From contig NC_134145.1 in assembly GCF_033958435.1 (NCBI RefSeq), positions 35,057,501-35,121,500 on the forward strand: a stretch of 64,000 nucleotides of DNA, given 5' to 3'. Positions 46,662-57,189 of the stretch are shown piece after piece; the stretch's first letter is position 1, and every line of letters begins with the position of its first letter. The position numbers were made by a program, and so were the translations under genes. Under the pieces are notes generated by a model that had not been told where the DNA came from, ran no database searches, and saw only the letters and a program-made list of their open reading frames with translations. The stretch is from Carettochelys insculpta. Lineage: Eukaryota; Chordata; Testudines; Carettochelyidae.

Positions 46662-48045
46662 TCACCCCACGGCCTTGTCGAACTGGGCCCGCAGGGCCTC
46701 CCAGACCCAGGTCCCTTCGGGGTCCACCTGGCGACTGGGGGCAGCGGGTGGCTGCACATCGGCCCTGCCAGCCTCCACAGCCCAGCCCTGAAAGAATGCC
46801 TCCCCCTTGCTCTCGACAAGGTTGTGGAGGGCGCTGCACGCGCCCACAATCTGGGGGATGTTGGTGGGGCCCGCATCAAGGCGGGTGAGGAGGCACCTCC
46901 AACACCCTTTGAGGCGCCCAAATGTGCGCTCTGCCACCTGGCGCGTGTGGTTCAGGCGCATGTTGAAGCACTCCTGGCTGGCTGACAGGTGGCCCGTGTA
47001 AGAGTGCATGAGCCAGGGCCGGAGGGGGTATGCCGCGTCTGCGATGACGCAGAGGGGCATGGTGGTGTCCCCCACAGGGATCTTCCGCTGGGGGATGAAG
47101 GTCCCCGCCTCCAGCCGGCAGCACAGGCCCGAATTCCGGAATACCCGGGCGTCGTGGGTGCTGCCAGGCCAGCCCACATATATGTCCAGGAAGCGGCCCC
47201 AGCTGTCCACCAAGGCCTGGAGGACCACTGAGTGGTAGCCCTTCCTGTTTAAGTAGCATTCTCCAGTGTGCTCCAGGGCATGGATGGGGATGTGGGTCCC
47301 ATCCAGAGCCCCGAAGTAATTGGGGAAGCCCAGGGTGGCAAACCCCGCGATGGCAGCATCCGGGTCCCCAAGCCGCACGAGCCTGTGGAGGAGCAGGGCG
47401 TTGATGGCGCAGACGACCTGCAGGGGAAGCACATGGGAGAGCACCAATGAGGGGTGTGCAGGGTGTGTGTGGCCCTCCCCTGCCAGGGCTCCTCTCCCCT
47501 CCCCTCCCCTGCCAGGGCTCACCTCCCCTGCCAGGGCTGCCTCCCTCTCCCCCCGTGGGTCCTCTTACCTCCATGAGGACAGCCCCGACGGTGGCCTTGC
47601 CGACGCCAAACTGCTGGCCCACAGATCGGTAGCTGTCTGGACTGGCCAGCTTCCAGACAGCGATGCTGACCCGTTTCTCCACAGTGAGGGCACGCGGCAT
47701 GAAGGTGTCCTGGTGCCTCAGTGCGGGGGTGAGCCACTGGCATAGCTCCAGAAATGTCTGCCGGCTCATGCAAAAGTTGTGGAGCCAGCGGTCGTCGTCC
47801 CACTCTCCGAGCACCAGCCGCTCCCACCAGTCAGTGCTCATGGGGTAGCTCCACAGCCGGCGGCGTGTGCGGCGGGCTGCAGGGTTTGGGGTTGCTTCCT
47901 CCTCCCCTGCGGGCAGCTCCTCCTCTGTGGCTAGGATGTGATCAGCTGCCTCCTGCATGGCATCGAGCAGGGCGAGCACTGCTCCTGCAGGGGCGGCTAG
48001 GTGGACCCCTGGCTGCTGCTGCTGCTGCTGCTGCTGGGGGTCCAT
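46662..48045 (-). CDS. Harbinger transposase (HARBI1-like nuclease), two exons, open
   Basis: The gene has exon 1 at 48045-47569 (159 codons) and exon 2 at 47417-46662 (251 codons plus stop). The 151-bp intron has GTAAGA and CTGCAG borders and phase 0, giving 410 residues, somewhat longer than vertebrate HARBI1. Residues 4-11 are a Gln run coded by CAG repeats. About 125-155 is helix-turn-helix-like (YRSVGQQFGVGKATVGAVL). The DDE_4 nuclease core follows: D198 in GALDGTHIPI, D248 in STHDARVF, D286 in IADAAYPL and E322 in VAERTFGRLK. D286 and E322 have 35 residues between them (DD35E). In D286's motif the usual GDSGYP reads ADAAYP. No stop or frameshift was seen. It cuts and pastes the element. 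Its Myb partner is broken. Confidence 0.85.
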
Positions 48046-48110
48046 GACTGCGTCGCCCGAGGTGTGCGTGCCTATGGCTCTGCAGACTGCGTGCTGTGCA
48101 GGCTGAGTGT

Positions 48111-48167
48111 GTCTGGGAGGGGCCCTTTAAGGGAGCGGCTAGCTGTTGCCCCGGAAGTGCTAGTCCG
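48111..48167 (+). repeat. Left copy of a 57-bp duplication flanking the LTR element
   Basis: GTCTGGGAGGGGCCCTTTAA through TAGTCCG is repeated at 52218-52274 with three differences (CCC/CAC, CCGG/CCAG, TCCG/TCTG). Retroviral-type insertions normally duplicate 4-6 bp, so this is far too long to be an ordinary target duplication. Confidence 0.85.
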
Positions 48168-48568
48168 TGTGATGGGGTTCTGGGGTCCCCCAAGCTCTGC
48201 ACCCTTTCCGCAGGCAGGAGAGTCTCTCACTCAGCAGGAAAACAGCAGGTTTATTAGTCGACAGGACACAGCATCATACAGAGGAGTCAGTACAGCAGGC
48301 AGAGACAGCCAGTCCAATCCATGCTGGGGAGAGGAGGCCCCAAGGGGCCCCCAGAGCTGGGGCCTTGCCCCCTCCTTTGTCTCTCTCTCTCTCCCAGCCC
48401 AGACTAACTGCTTCCGACTCCCAGTTCCAATTCAAACCCCTCAGGCTCCACCTCCTCCTTTGTCTGCAGTACAAAGGTGTTACCTGGTTGTCAGGGTTAC
48501 CCTCAGCAGGAGCCCCACACCCTCTGTGAGCCACACACACACACACAGGTATCCCCCACTTCATCACA
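48168..48568 (-). repeat. 3' LTR
   Basis: It is bounded by TGTGATG...CATCACA (TG...CA). It differs from the other LTR at about 8 of 401 positions, including C/T near the right edge (ACTTCATCACA versus ACTCCATCACA). AATAAA on the minus strand at 48255-48250 is the likely polyadenylation signal. Confidence 0.85.
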
Positions 48569-48583
48569 TCTCTCCCCCCTTCC
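48569..48583 (-). promoter_or_regulatory. Polypurine tract
   Basis: The minus strand reads GGAAGGGGGGAGAGA directly before the 3' LTR, as expected for the plus-strand primer. Confidence 0.75.
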
Positions 48584-48599
48584 AGACCGAACTGAGCAG

Positions 48600-48965
48600 G
48601 GTCACTCAGCCAGTGACCTGGGGAAGTTTGGGGCCCTCCCCTTGTGATTGGGCATCAGCTGTCCCCTTAGTGCTCCCCTTGATGTGCACCACCTCCATGT
48701 CATAATCCTGCTGGGGGAGGCTCCAACTCAGGAGCTTGGTATTGGCCCTTTTCATGTGATGCAGCCGGGCAAGTCCCTTTAGTTCCCTTGGGTTGGTCGG
48801 TCTCCCTGCTTCGGCCCCGGTCCGTCAGCCACGTTCTCAAGTCGGGCAGGCAGAGCCCATACAGATGCTGCAGCACCAACCGATCAAATAGTTCTTTTCT
48901 GGTCTGGGCCCTGCCCTGTCTGCCCACCAGTCCATACAGCTGCTCCAGCCAATGTTTGGATTTCA
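48600..48965 (-). pseudogene. SCAN-type capsid segment joined to an RNase H tail
   Basis: About 48965-48785 encodes a SCAN/capsid C-terminal-like stretch: KHWLEQLYGLVG, then LFDRLVLQHLYGLCLPDLR. After a frame change, about 48752-48640 encodes the end of a retroelement RNase H: LLSWSLPQQDYDMEVVHIKG, then TADAQSQ, where ADALSR is usual. In complete elements several kilobases of pol separate these, so a large internal deletion lies between, near 48760-48800. Neither piece is functional. Confidence 0.6.
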
Positions 48966-49755
48966 GTTACAGCCCAGTAAGGGAAGGTACAAATGCTTCC
49001 ACCCTTGGCATTTAGCCAGACCACCAAAATGGTTGTATGCCTCAGTTTCCCCTTCCATGCCACACAACAGGTTTGGAATGTTCCTCCTTATGTGAGAGGT
49101 TGCAAGACTAGTTACAGGGAACAATGGTGACATTTCAGAGTTACAGACTCCTTCAACATACAACTCATGCTTCTACATCCATGTCATCATGTCACATGGC
49201 TCTTTCCAAACATTCAGTACATGGTATAGTTCTACAGCTTTTGGTAGCAGCACCCCTTGGTTACAGCAGTCAGCGTGAGTAACAGAACAAACCCATTGCA
49301 ACTGCACATTTACGTTGCTCTTTGGTAGACCACAACCTTTGTGCAACATCCTTGAGAATCTGGTATTTTGCGGCTCAATGGCTGAGGCCTTTCTTAGCAC
49401 CATCAAGTTCTAATCTTCTCTCTTGCCCCCTGGGGTGGAAATTTGATCTCTCTGACTGTGCCCTCCCTTCTAACAAGAGCTGGGCCATTGATGATCTCAG
49501 GGAGATGGCCCCCTCCCAGCCAGCCTGGAAATTTGCAAACCAAACTGCTTTTTGAGAGTTGTTTTGTGAGTCCCAGACGCAGAATTCACATGGAGGAATC
49601 CCTGTTTATCCCTTACTGGCCCACCAGGACCACAGCTCCTTTGTTCTTCCCCCTCCAACTACTGCCTCCCCATGGAATCAGAAGTGGAGTCCAGTATGCG
49701 AATATAAGTGTTTCCACCATCTGGAGATGGGGAATTGCTGGCCCTCTCCTGCATC

Positions 49756-50169
49756 CTACAGAGACTGACTGTGCAGCTGTTTTACTTGGTTCTCACAAGG
49801 CTGCTCACACTCCCTGATAGTTTTCACTTTACTTGCATCAACTTCCAATTCCTGAGAAACTTTTACCCTGCCTGCTTTGGACCCTTGCAGAGCACAGCCA
49901 GTGGTTTCACACTCAGGCAGGTCCTGGCCATCAGGATCTGAAACAAACTTCTCCCCAGGCAAAGGGCTGGCTCTGGTGCTTACAGACAAGCACCTTTCCT
50001 GTTCACTCTCCTTCACCTCACTCCCATTTTCTGCAGTCCCCACAGACGGGTCAGGAAAAGTTTCAGGGAAATTTTTCTTCCTCAAGAGCTCCCCCAAACA
50101 ATAACTCACCCCTGTCTGGCTCCACAGGGGCACTGCTCCCTTGAGCCACAACCAGCTCCTGGGTTTCAC
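49756..50169 (-). pseudogene. Retroelement gag-like block of unknown role
   Basis: A 137-residue frame with an acidic, Glu/Ser-rich composition. LEVDASKVKTIRECEQPCEN, which I associate with LTR-element proteins in turtles, is near its end. It overlaps the 3' end of the upstream 352-codon frame, so one frameshift separates the two. No enzymatic motif was seen. Confidence 0.4.
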
Positions 50170-51121
50170 CTACACCCAGGATCACTTCTGGCCCATCAGG
50201 CAGATTCCCACGTAATCCCCCTCTAGGCAGACAGCCAGTACCACCGGACAGAAGGTTAGGGTCCCTTTCCTCCCTTCTGCTGCCAGCTTCTTTATCTTCA
50301 TCAGTCAGCATAACTCCATTGCCCATCTGTTCTTGTGTCCTGGCTAGAGGATGACTCCGGTAGGACAGAGTCCTCTCACCCCCTCCCAGTAACACCTCAG
50401 CATCAGGCAAAGAACAAGTACCAGAATCGTCTGGTCTCTGGGATTCCCTGATGATACTAACTGGATTAGACCAAGTTAAAGCATCATCCCCCCTGAGAGA
50501 CACAGAGGTAGGCCCACTTCCCATCTGGGCTTCAGCTGCCCTCAGATCCAGCTCTGGGATCTTGGCTCCATCTTGAGCCCCCACAGGCTCAGACAAAGGA
50601 TTCACTTCCCCAGAAGCAGAAGCACTTTTCTTGCACCAAGGACCAGTGTCCTTAGCAGGGATACCACTGCCCATCCCAGAGCTATTCCCTCTGCTCCAGC
50701 CCCCATGGCTGGGTTTAGGCACACCTGGAATGCTCTTTCCTGGTGGTTCCTTCTCCAGCCACCCCAGGCTGGGGAAGTCTTCCTCAGACAATGGGCTAGT
50801 TTCCTCATTGGCACCTTTTCCAAATGCAGGCTCTGCTCTCTCCCCAGGCTGCTGCTGCTGCTGCTGTTCAACACAGACAGACAATGGGAGACACTCTCTC
50901 CTTTGTCCCTGCCCCTTGGCTGGTCTCCGCACACACACAGAAGGTGGAGCAGCTTCTCTCAGAGACAACTTGCCATTCCCAGTGAACAAGCTGCTTTCCT
51001 GCACAGACACACAGGCACCTTCCTCGGCCCAGGCCTGGAAAACTCTTCGCAGGTCTGTCTTGGCCACTAGATGACAATGGGCTGGAATCGCTCCTTCCCT
51101 CCTTGAGCTGCGGCAGGCCAC
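50063..51121 (-). CDS. Retroelement-encoded ORF, 352 residues, function unknown
   Basis: This is the longest open frame inside the LTR element. It is rich in Gly, Ser, Pro and Glu, with a short Gln run near residues 85-90 (QQQQQQ) and no Cys/His knuckle, protease or RT motif. Its place, 700 bp after the primer site, fits a gag leader or gag protein. The Met at 51121 is simply the first in frame, and an upstream start is possible. It may be a remnant rather than an expressed protein. Confidence 0.45.
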   Translation of the reverse strand: MACRSSRREGAIPAHCHLVAKTDLRRVFQAWAEEGACVSVQESSLFTGNGKLSLREAAPPSVCVRRPAKGQGQRRECLPLSVCVEQQQQQQPGERAEPAFGKGANEETSPLSEEDFPSLGWLEKEPPGKSIPGVPKPSHGGWSRGNSSGMGSGIPAKDTGPWCKKSASASGEVNPLSEPVGAQDGAKIPELDLRAAEAQMGSGPTSVSLRGDDALTWSNPVSIIRESQRPDDSGTCSLPDAEVLLGGGERTLSYRSHPLARTQEQMGNGVMLTDEDKEAGSRREERDPNLLSGGTGCLPRGGLRGNLPDGPEVILGVGETQELVVAQGSSAPVEPDRGELLFGGALEEEKFP

Positions 51122-51796
51122 TCGGTTCAGAGCTCCATGCAGTCCAGGGTTCCCTGCCCCGATCTGGGCTCACCTCTGCAGGATTTTCCTTAACCCTCAG
51201 CTCTGCCACTGCACATCCACGCTGCCTTGTCCAGCTTCTTTAATCTCGATTCAGTTTCCAGGTGCTGCCACTTCACAGCGGAGTTGCTCAGCGTGGTTGC
51301 AGGCTCTCAGGCTGATGCCCTCTGCACCCCACGATTCCTGGAAGAATCCCTTCAGTGTGCCAGGCTCCTTGCGGGTCACAAGCTCCCTGGGGTTAGGCCG
51401 TAGGCCCCTCTGCCCTCTGGGACCGACTCCAACAGACTCTCAGAGGAACCCCTTCTTCAGTGTGACACCCACTCTCAAGGGCCATGAGCACCCTGTCTCG
51501 GGACAAACTCCTTCAGCGTCCGCTTCCTTGTGGGTCACTTGTTCCTGGGGGTTGGGCTCTCGGCCCCTCTGCCTTCCGGGACCGACTCCAACAGATTCCC
51601 AGGAGTAACCCCTCCTCGGGTGTGACACCCCCTCTCAAGGACCACGACCGCAGTTGCTCGGGTTCGGCCGCAGGCCCCTCCGCCTTGGGAAACTGCACCT
51701 CACTGCCCGTCAGCACACCTGGGTCTCACAGGCCCCTCTTCTTCTTCCGTGGCGCCCGTCACTTACTACTGGATGCTCCATCCTCGGGGTGCAGAA

Positions 51797-51815
51797 CATC
51801 CCACTCCTGACACCA
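51797..51815 (-). promoter_or_regulatory. Primer-binding site, tRNA-Leu type
   Basis: One base after the 5' LTR the minus strand reads TGGTGTCAGGAGTGGGAT, complementary to the 3' end of a vertebrate tRNA-Leu including CCA. The match is from memory of the tRNA sequence. Confidence 0.7.
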
Positions 51816-51816
51816 G

Positions 51817-52217
51817 TGTGATGGGGTTCTGGGGTCCCCCAAGCTCTGCACCCTGTCCGCAGGCAGGAGAGTCTCTCACTCAGCAGGAAAACAGCAGGTT
51901 TATTAGTCGACAGGACACAGCATCGTACAGAGGAGTCAGTACAGCAGGCAGAGACAGCCAGTCCAATCCATGCTGGGGAGATGAGGCCCCGAGGGGCCCC
52001 CAGAGCTGGGGCCTTGCCCCCTCCTTTGTCTCTCTCTCTCTCCCAGCCCAGACTAACTGCTTCCAACTCCCAGTTCCAATTCAAACCCCTCAGGCTCCAC
52101 CTCCTCCTTTGTCTGCAGTACAAAGGTGTTACCTGGTTGTCAGGGTTACCCTCAGCAGGAGCCCCACACCCTCTGTGAGCCACACACACAGACACAGGTA
52201 TCCCCCACTCCATCACA
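51817..52217 (-). repeat. 5' LTR
   Basis: Same length and ends (TGTGATG...CATCACA) as the copy at 48168-48568, with about 98% identity by eye, implying a fairly recent insertion. AATAAA on the minus strand is at 51904-51899. Confidence 0.85.
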
Positions 52218-52274
52218 GTCTGGGAGGGGCACTTTAAGGGAGCGGCTAGCTGTTGCCCCAGAAGTGCTAGTCTG
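52218..52274 (+). repeat. Right copy of the 57-bp duplication
   Basis: It is the partner of 48111-48167. Beyond it the Harbinger right end continues (CCCTGTGACCCTG), which matches the derivative at 33983-34691. Confidence 0.85.
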
Positions 52275-52487
52275 CCCTGTGACCCTGTTCCTGACACCCT
52301 TATTTCGATGTGTGCTACTTTGGCGTGTAAACGTTCCCCTGCAGCACCTACTTTGATGTGGTGCTGCCCAACTTCGACGTTGAACGTCGACGGCACCAGC
52401 CCTGGAGGACGTGTAGACGCTATTTCGATGTTGTTACATCGAAATAAGCTATTTCAATGTAGCGTTCACGTGTAGACGTAGCCTATA

Positions 52488-53614
52488 TTTACCTTGCTCT
52501 CTATCTTTGAGATCTTTGTGTTGTTTCCCACCAGTCCTCTCCCCACTTTCACCCTCCACCAGATGAAGAAATATACAATGAATGATTGCTATTACATCTT
52601 AACAAGAAATGGTCAGAGGACAAGAATATTATATGTTCATTTGTAAAAAAAATCCTAATGTTTCCTTTGTTTTAAATTTTACATTTGCTAGGATGTTCCT
52701 GATTAGGTCTGCTTAAGCAAAGAGTTTTAGTTTGTTTTTATTACTACTGGAATAGTGGCCAGAAATGAAGTAATCACCTTTCTGAACTCCGAATGTTTAT
52801 CTCATAAGTACAAATAAATGAAACAAAGATAACAGACAACAAAACAAGAAACTCACAGATCACTATAGATACCTTTATAGTTCCGGTAACCACCCCAAAC
52901 ACACCAAGAAATCTGTTATCAATAGCCAGGCACTCACATGCCACAAAATAAGCTCTGATGACAAACTTTAGGATATACACCTTACCACACCCCAAACCAT
53001 CTTCACTGAAGTAGTAGATGTTGTCATGGAATAGCACACAAATACTACAAGAGGGTCTTCTTCAATACAGAAATAAAACCATCTCCAGCTGCACCAACTA
53101 GTGGTCCATGCTGAATCCTATGCAAGTTGTCATCAGCTAAAACCCACACTTAATGAGGACTACTTTATTAAAGGAATCTTTACTAAAACCCACACTTCTG
53201 GCCTTCAGACAACCCCCAAATCTCTCCAAGCTCATGATCAAAAGCAAGCTTCTGAAAGAGGAGGCCACACCAACTCAAAATAGCACCAGACACTGCCAGA
53301 ACAACAGACGCAAAACTTGCAGACATACCTCCGCTGAGACAGTGATCATCACTACCCACAGCACATTGAGATCCATGGGTCCTAGGCATTCCAATCACAA
53401 CATGTAGCGTGCCTCACTCAGAATCAACTATGTGGATGAAACCACTCAATCATTATGCTCTTGAAATGAACTTGCACAAGAAAATGATAAAAGACAAAAG
53501 CACCCTAGCATCTGTGGGTGAACACTTTCAAATATATCAGTTTATAGCTGATCTGTTTTCAGCGGTAGGAGTGAATGACAGGAAGTGGATCACTCTATGA
53601 TCTCCTGTTCTGTT
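52488..53614. other. Non-coding stretch
   Basis: 52770-53400 is CA-rich on the plus strand with several short ORFs, none with a known domain. No gene was recognised. Confidence 0.45.
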
Positions 53615-53712
53615 GATTCCCTCTGAAACAGTTGGCATTGGCCACAGTCAGAGGACAAGATACTGAGCTAGACATACCATTGGTCTGCCCAAGTATGGCC
53701 ATTCTTATGCTG
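53615..53712 (+). repeat. CR1 3'-end fragment
   Basis: GTTGGCATTGGCCACAGTC, AGATACTGAGCTAGAC and AGTATGGCCATTCTTATG match the terminal segment of the CR1s at 10838 and 22192. About 100 bp, older and more diverged. Confidence 0.7.
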
Positions 53713-54600
53713 AACTTGGAGCTTAGAGTAATAAGCATGCAGCAACAAGGCGGAATAGTAATATATTACATCATACAAACTGAAGCATAAAGAAACAATG
53801 ACTGTCAGTTTATTTGGAGAATAAATGTTCTCATGCCTTTTATTACTTCAATCAGAAGCTCTGGAGCATGCCACAATAAGAAGAGCTGAAGCAAAAAGTT
53901 AGAGTGTCAAGACAGATAAAAATGCTCAACCACATCCCACAAGCCTGAACTTCTGCCAATTAACATCCTACACAGGATACACATGGTTAAACAGCTGCAG
54001 ACTTAATATTTACTTTGGACCCTGCCATTCCTGTACTTCATGCACAACTGAGTAACTTCAGTCACAAGTAGTGTAGGCTGTGAGTGTTAGTGTCCCTTTG
54101 GGGATTACAACTATGTCTGCTACAGACCATCAAATGCACACATACAGTTTGCTTCCCTCAGGCTGTGTTTGAGTTGACTGAGAGTGGAAGTTGCATTATA
54201 CCAAGAAAAACTGTCATCAGTATGGGCTTTTTCTATTATTGGACAATAAAACAAAACAGGAAACTGTCTTTCGTACTTTATCTGTGGGCACTAACACATT
54301 AAACTAAAGCATCTCTGCTTATAGCTGATTCTTAGAAGGCAAGCCCATTCGTAAATGTAATTAAATTAAATTTCAAATAAAATCCTTTTGAGAAAGATGA
54401 AATTTTTGGAACACATAAAATAGTTTCAATTAATTTCATTCTGAAGTTGGTAGAAAGGCAAAATTATAAACACATATACAGGCTGGTAACTTAAGAACTA
54501 CAGTATTGGTTCAAGCTAGACTTAGAATTTAACTTATTGATAGGCGTGTTCTTTCTGCATATTGTTTGCTGTAATTATTTGACTCCATGATAGTTCTTTA
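53713..54600. other. Non-coding stretch
   Basis: I see no gene or recognised repeat in it. Confidence 0.5.
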
Positions 54601-55310
54601 TCAGGGATGCCTCCCCAGTCTGACACTCCAAGTGCAGAAAGTGGGGGGCCCGCCAAGCCTTAAAAATACCTTGCCTGTAAAAGGCTTTGCTTAAGAAGGT
54701 CACCAAAGTCACATATTCCCTGACCCTGTGGGGCAGTCTCCATCACCACCCAAGTGAAAAAAAAAAACCAAAAAAATTTTAATCCAGGAAGACATACTTA
54801 GGATATCTCCCTGTGGGATACCCCAAGCTCTTAAGAGCTTTGAAAGAAAGAACTGTAATCTGATAGCTGACCTTTCTGTTTAAGGCATGAATATATACAG
54901 ACCCTTCTCAGGACACAGGAATCAGATCATTTACTTAAAAAAAGCAATAGTTTATTCACAAAACACAAGAAAATAATTCAATCATACCATTTACAGCACA
55001 GAGAATTACCTCCCTGGGATTCATTTTAGAAGTTACAGAGTACAGGGGAAAGAATTAAGTCATTTACGTATCTTTGGCTGATTTTGAGACAACAGGGGAT
55101 TTACTGAATTCATTCCAGCTGTTTAGGAGCAATCATTTCTCAGTCCCCTCTGCATCAGCCACACAGACAAAGGCCCCTCAGACTTCAATTGTTCTCAGTT
55201 CAAAAGTTTCTCTTCCTCCCATTGGCTTACCTGATTGGCTCCTGCAGAGGCATTCATTCATGACAGTCTTGCACAGATTACCATAATAAAAACAGTTCTC
55301 TCCCAAGATC
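54600..55310 (-). repeat. Possible LTR or ERV fragment
   Basis: CCTCCCCAGTCTGACACTCC and CAGAAAGTGGGGGGCCCGC resemble the start of an endogenous-retrovirus-type LTR common in turtles. A TTTATT (minus AATAAA) lies at 54951. No second LTR, coding region or target duplication was found, so this is tentative. Confidence 0.35.
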
Positions 55311-56740
55311 TCAAATAATTGCAAAAGTGGATGAGCTCTTGTCACCACTTTGTAGATGGTGCTAAAGAGATTCAGAATGGTGAAATGACTTGTCTGGTGC
55401 TACCAGCTAGCGAGTCACTGGCAGAACTGTGACAGAATCTAAGGCACAGATTCTCCTGGCGCTGTACATAGCCTTACCAGTTTGTGCAAATTATTCCTGA
55501 GGCTGAGCAAATGAGAATTTATGGGACTGCAGAGAGCTCAGGGGTACATGCAGTGAAAAATGCAAATTATCAGTAAGCTCCAAAACTGCAAGAGTCTGCC
55601 TTGGAATGACACTTACAGCACTACAAGCCAAAGTTACCTGCAGAGCAGCATGTCTCTGGCTTCAGAGTGAAGTCAGAAATGAAGCAGAACTTTAGCCTGC
55701 TCTGAACTGACTGACTTTTCTGGTATAAATGTGTTAAGACACAAAGCTGGATTTCAGCTCACTGTTTGCTGAGGCATGCTGTCTGCTGTGTTAATATAAC
55801 AGTCCGCAGAGTAATGTGTTTGATGGGTTCACTGCACGAAGAAAGACTAACTCACAAGGTTTGCATAGTTTGGTCCATGGTTGCTAATTCCTTCCTGTCA
55901 TGCAATAAATTCATATCAGGTAGTGACCAGGAAGGATCAAGGGAATTCCCCATCATATGCATATCCGTTGAGTTTTATAAACTTTCCAAAGCTGTTCATG
56001 TTAGGAGTTGGGTACTGTTGTGCAAAATATATTACGTGAACAGGAACTGAATTGTATTATGCTGTAAAAATTGTCTTGCAAAACTGTCACCAAACGCTGC
56101 GCTTACGTTTTTTACTCATTAGAAGGAAAAGCAACATCCTGTTTTCCAAAAATACATCTCACCCTTATAAAACATGCAATGATTGCTACAGACTGGTGTT
56201 TTTTTCAGCAGACACAAGACAGGAAAATACAGATATTGTTACTCTTCACATTTTTGTATATTATGTAATAGTGTCATTCTTTTACAAACTGCTAATAATA
56301 GAGAGATAGTAGATTTGTCTAACTCAGCTCCTTTTAGAAAAAGGAGAACATTTTCTTTTATCTAGTAGAATTATAACTTCCTTTTGTTGCATAAATATCA
56401 ACATAGTAGAGTAGCTAGCTAGCAACTTCAGTGATTCTGGAATAGTATAACTAGCCCTGTTCCATTGTTTAATAATAACAGTAATGAACTGGTATACAAA
56501 ACATGCGGAAATTTGTGCAACTGCTGATAATCAAATAGTAATAATACTTAGATGATATATAATAATAATTATTAGTATATAATAATAGTATAATATATAA
56601 TTATATAATATATAGTAATAATATACCCATCTTTTGTTATGTAGATTTATGTTGCATCTCAAGGAGATAAATATTATCCTTCTTTTATATAATACCACAA
56701 AACTATTAGATAAAACGTATGAATATAAAGAATACTGATC
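55311..56740. other. Non-coding stretch
   Basis: No gene. 56530-56640 is a long AT-rich simple-repeat tract (ATAATA/TATATA). Confidence 0.5.
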
Positions 56741-56794
56741 TAAATGACCATAACAAGAAGTCTTGTGGCACCTTATAGACTCTCAGATATTTTG

Positions 56795-56832
56795 GAGCAT
56801 AAGCTTTCAAGGACAAAGACTCACTTCATCAG
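56795..56832 (-). ncRNA. Hammerhead-ribozyme-like motif
   Basis: The minus strand reads CTGATGA (56832-56826), a stem II region that is now poorly paired (GTGAGTCTTTGTCCTT), GAAA (56808-56805), then a three-base stem III AGC-TTAT-GCT and C. That layout (A15.1 paired to U16.1, then H17) matches the hammerhead consensus. Stem II decay suggests reduced or no activity. Confidence 0.5.
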
Positions 56833-57009
56833 ATGCATGAGTGCGGGGGTGGTTTCAGAGGGGTATTTAAAGAGTGGGGTCCCAGTCAAAGGGAGGGCCA
56901 GAGCTGACAAGGTCTGTTCAGCAAGGTGGAAATGGCCCAGTATCAATAGCACTTATCAAAATGGGAAAAAAACAAGTCAGATCAGACAGGGGGATATGAG
57001 CCTTTGTCA

Positions 57010-57182
57010 GAATCTAATGGGGAGGTATTAACACCCAGAGCAGAGAAACTGCCTTTGTAACCTGAGAGCCACTCCCAGTCTTTGTTTAATCCATGGGTAA
57101 TGGAGTCAAATTTGCAAGTAAATTGCAGCTCAGAGATTTCTCTCTCCTGTCTGCCAACGTTAAACAAATCCTCACCAGCCAC
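57010..57182 (-). pseudogene. Penelope-like C-terminal coding fragment, inverted
   Basis: The minus strand encodes EREISELQFTCKFDSITHGL, close to the remnant in the copy at 4246 (FGTLTHGLNRD). It overlaps in content with the plus-strand frame ending near 57575 (ERQISELQF), so this part of the element is present twice in opposite orientation. Confidence 0.6.
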
Positions 57183-57189
57183 TACAAAT

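Larger units (their letters stand above)
48168..52217 (-). mobile_element. LTR retrotransposon, internally deleted, nested in the Harbinger element
   Basis: Two 401-bp LTRs flank a 3.25-kb interior. The orientation is minus: primer-binding site next to the right LTR, polypurine tract next to the left LTR. The interior keeps a gag-like region, a SCAN-type segment and the extreme end of RNase H, but no protease, integrase or reverse transcriptase core. RNase H lying next to the 3' LTR fits the Gmr1 group of Ty3/gypsy-like elements, where integrase precedes RT. That group is also the proposed source of the SCAN domain. It must have moved with proteins supplied by a relative. Confidence 0.75.
44287..52482. 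mobile_element. Full-length Harbinger-type DNA transposon with a nested LTR element
   Basis: The left end (GCTGCGTCTACACGTGC) and right end (CACGTGTAGACGTAGC) are inverted repeats. CTATA abuts both sides (44282-44286, 52483-52487). Between them are a Myb/SANT-like gene on the plus strand and a HARBI1-like transposase on the minus strand, the two-gene convergent layout known for Harbinger elements. A 4.05-kb LTR retrotransposon (48168-52217) was inserted between the transposase 5' end and the right terminus. Without it the element is about 4.1 kb. The MITE at 33983-34691 is a deletion derivative of this family. Confidence 0.85.

Noticed and set aside
48001..48705. 234-codon plus-strand ORF
   Set aside because: It runs antisense through transposase exon 1, the 57-bp repeat and the LTR. 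An accidental reading frame.
48168..52217. Endogenous retrovirus with env
   Set aside because: No env, protease or integrase was seen, and the RNase H end lies next to the 3' LTR. A Gmr1-like Ty3/gypsy derivative fits better, although a tRNA-Leu primer is also used by ERV-L types.
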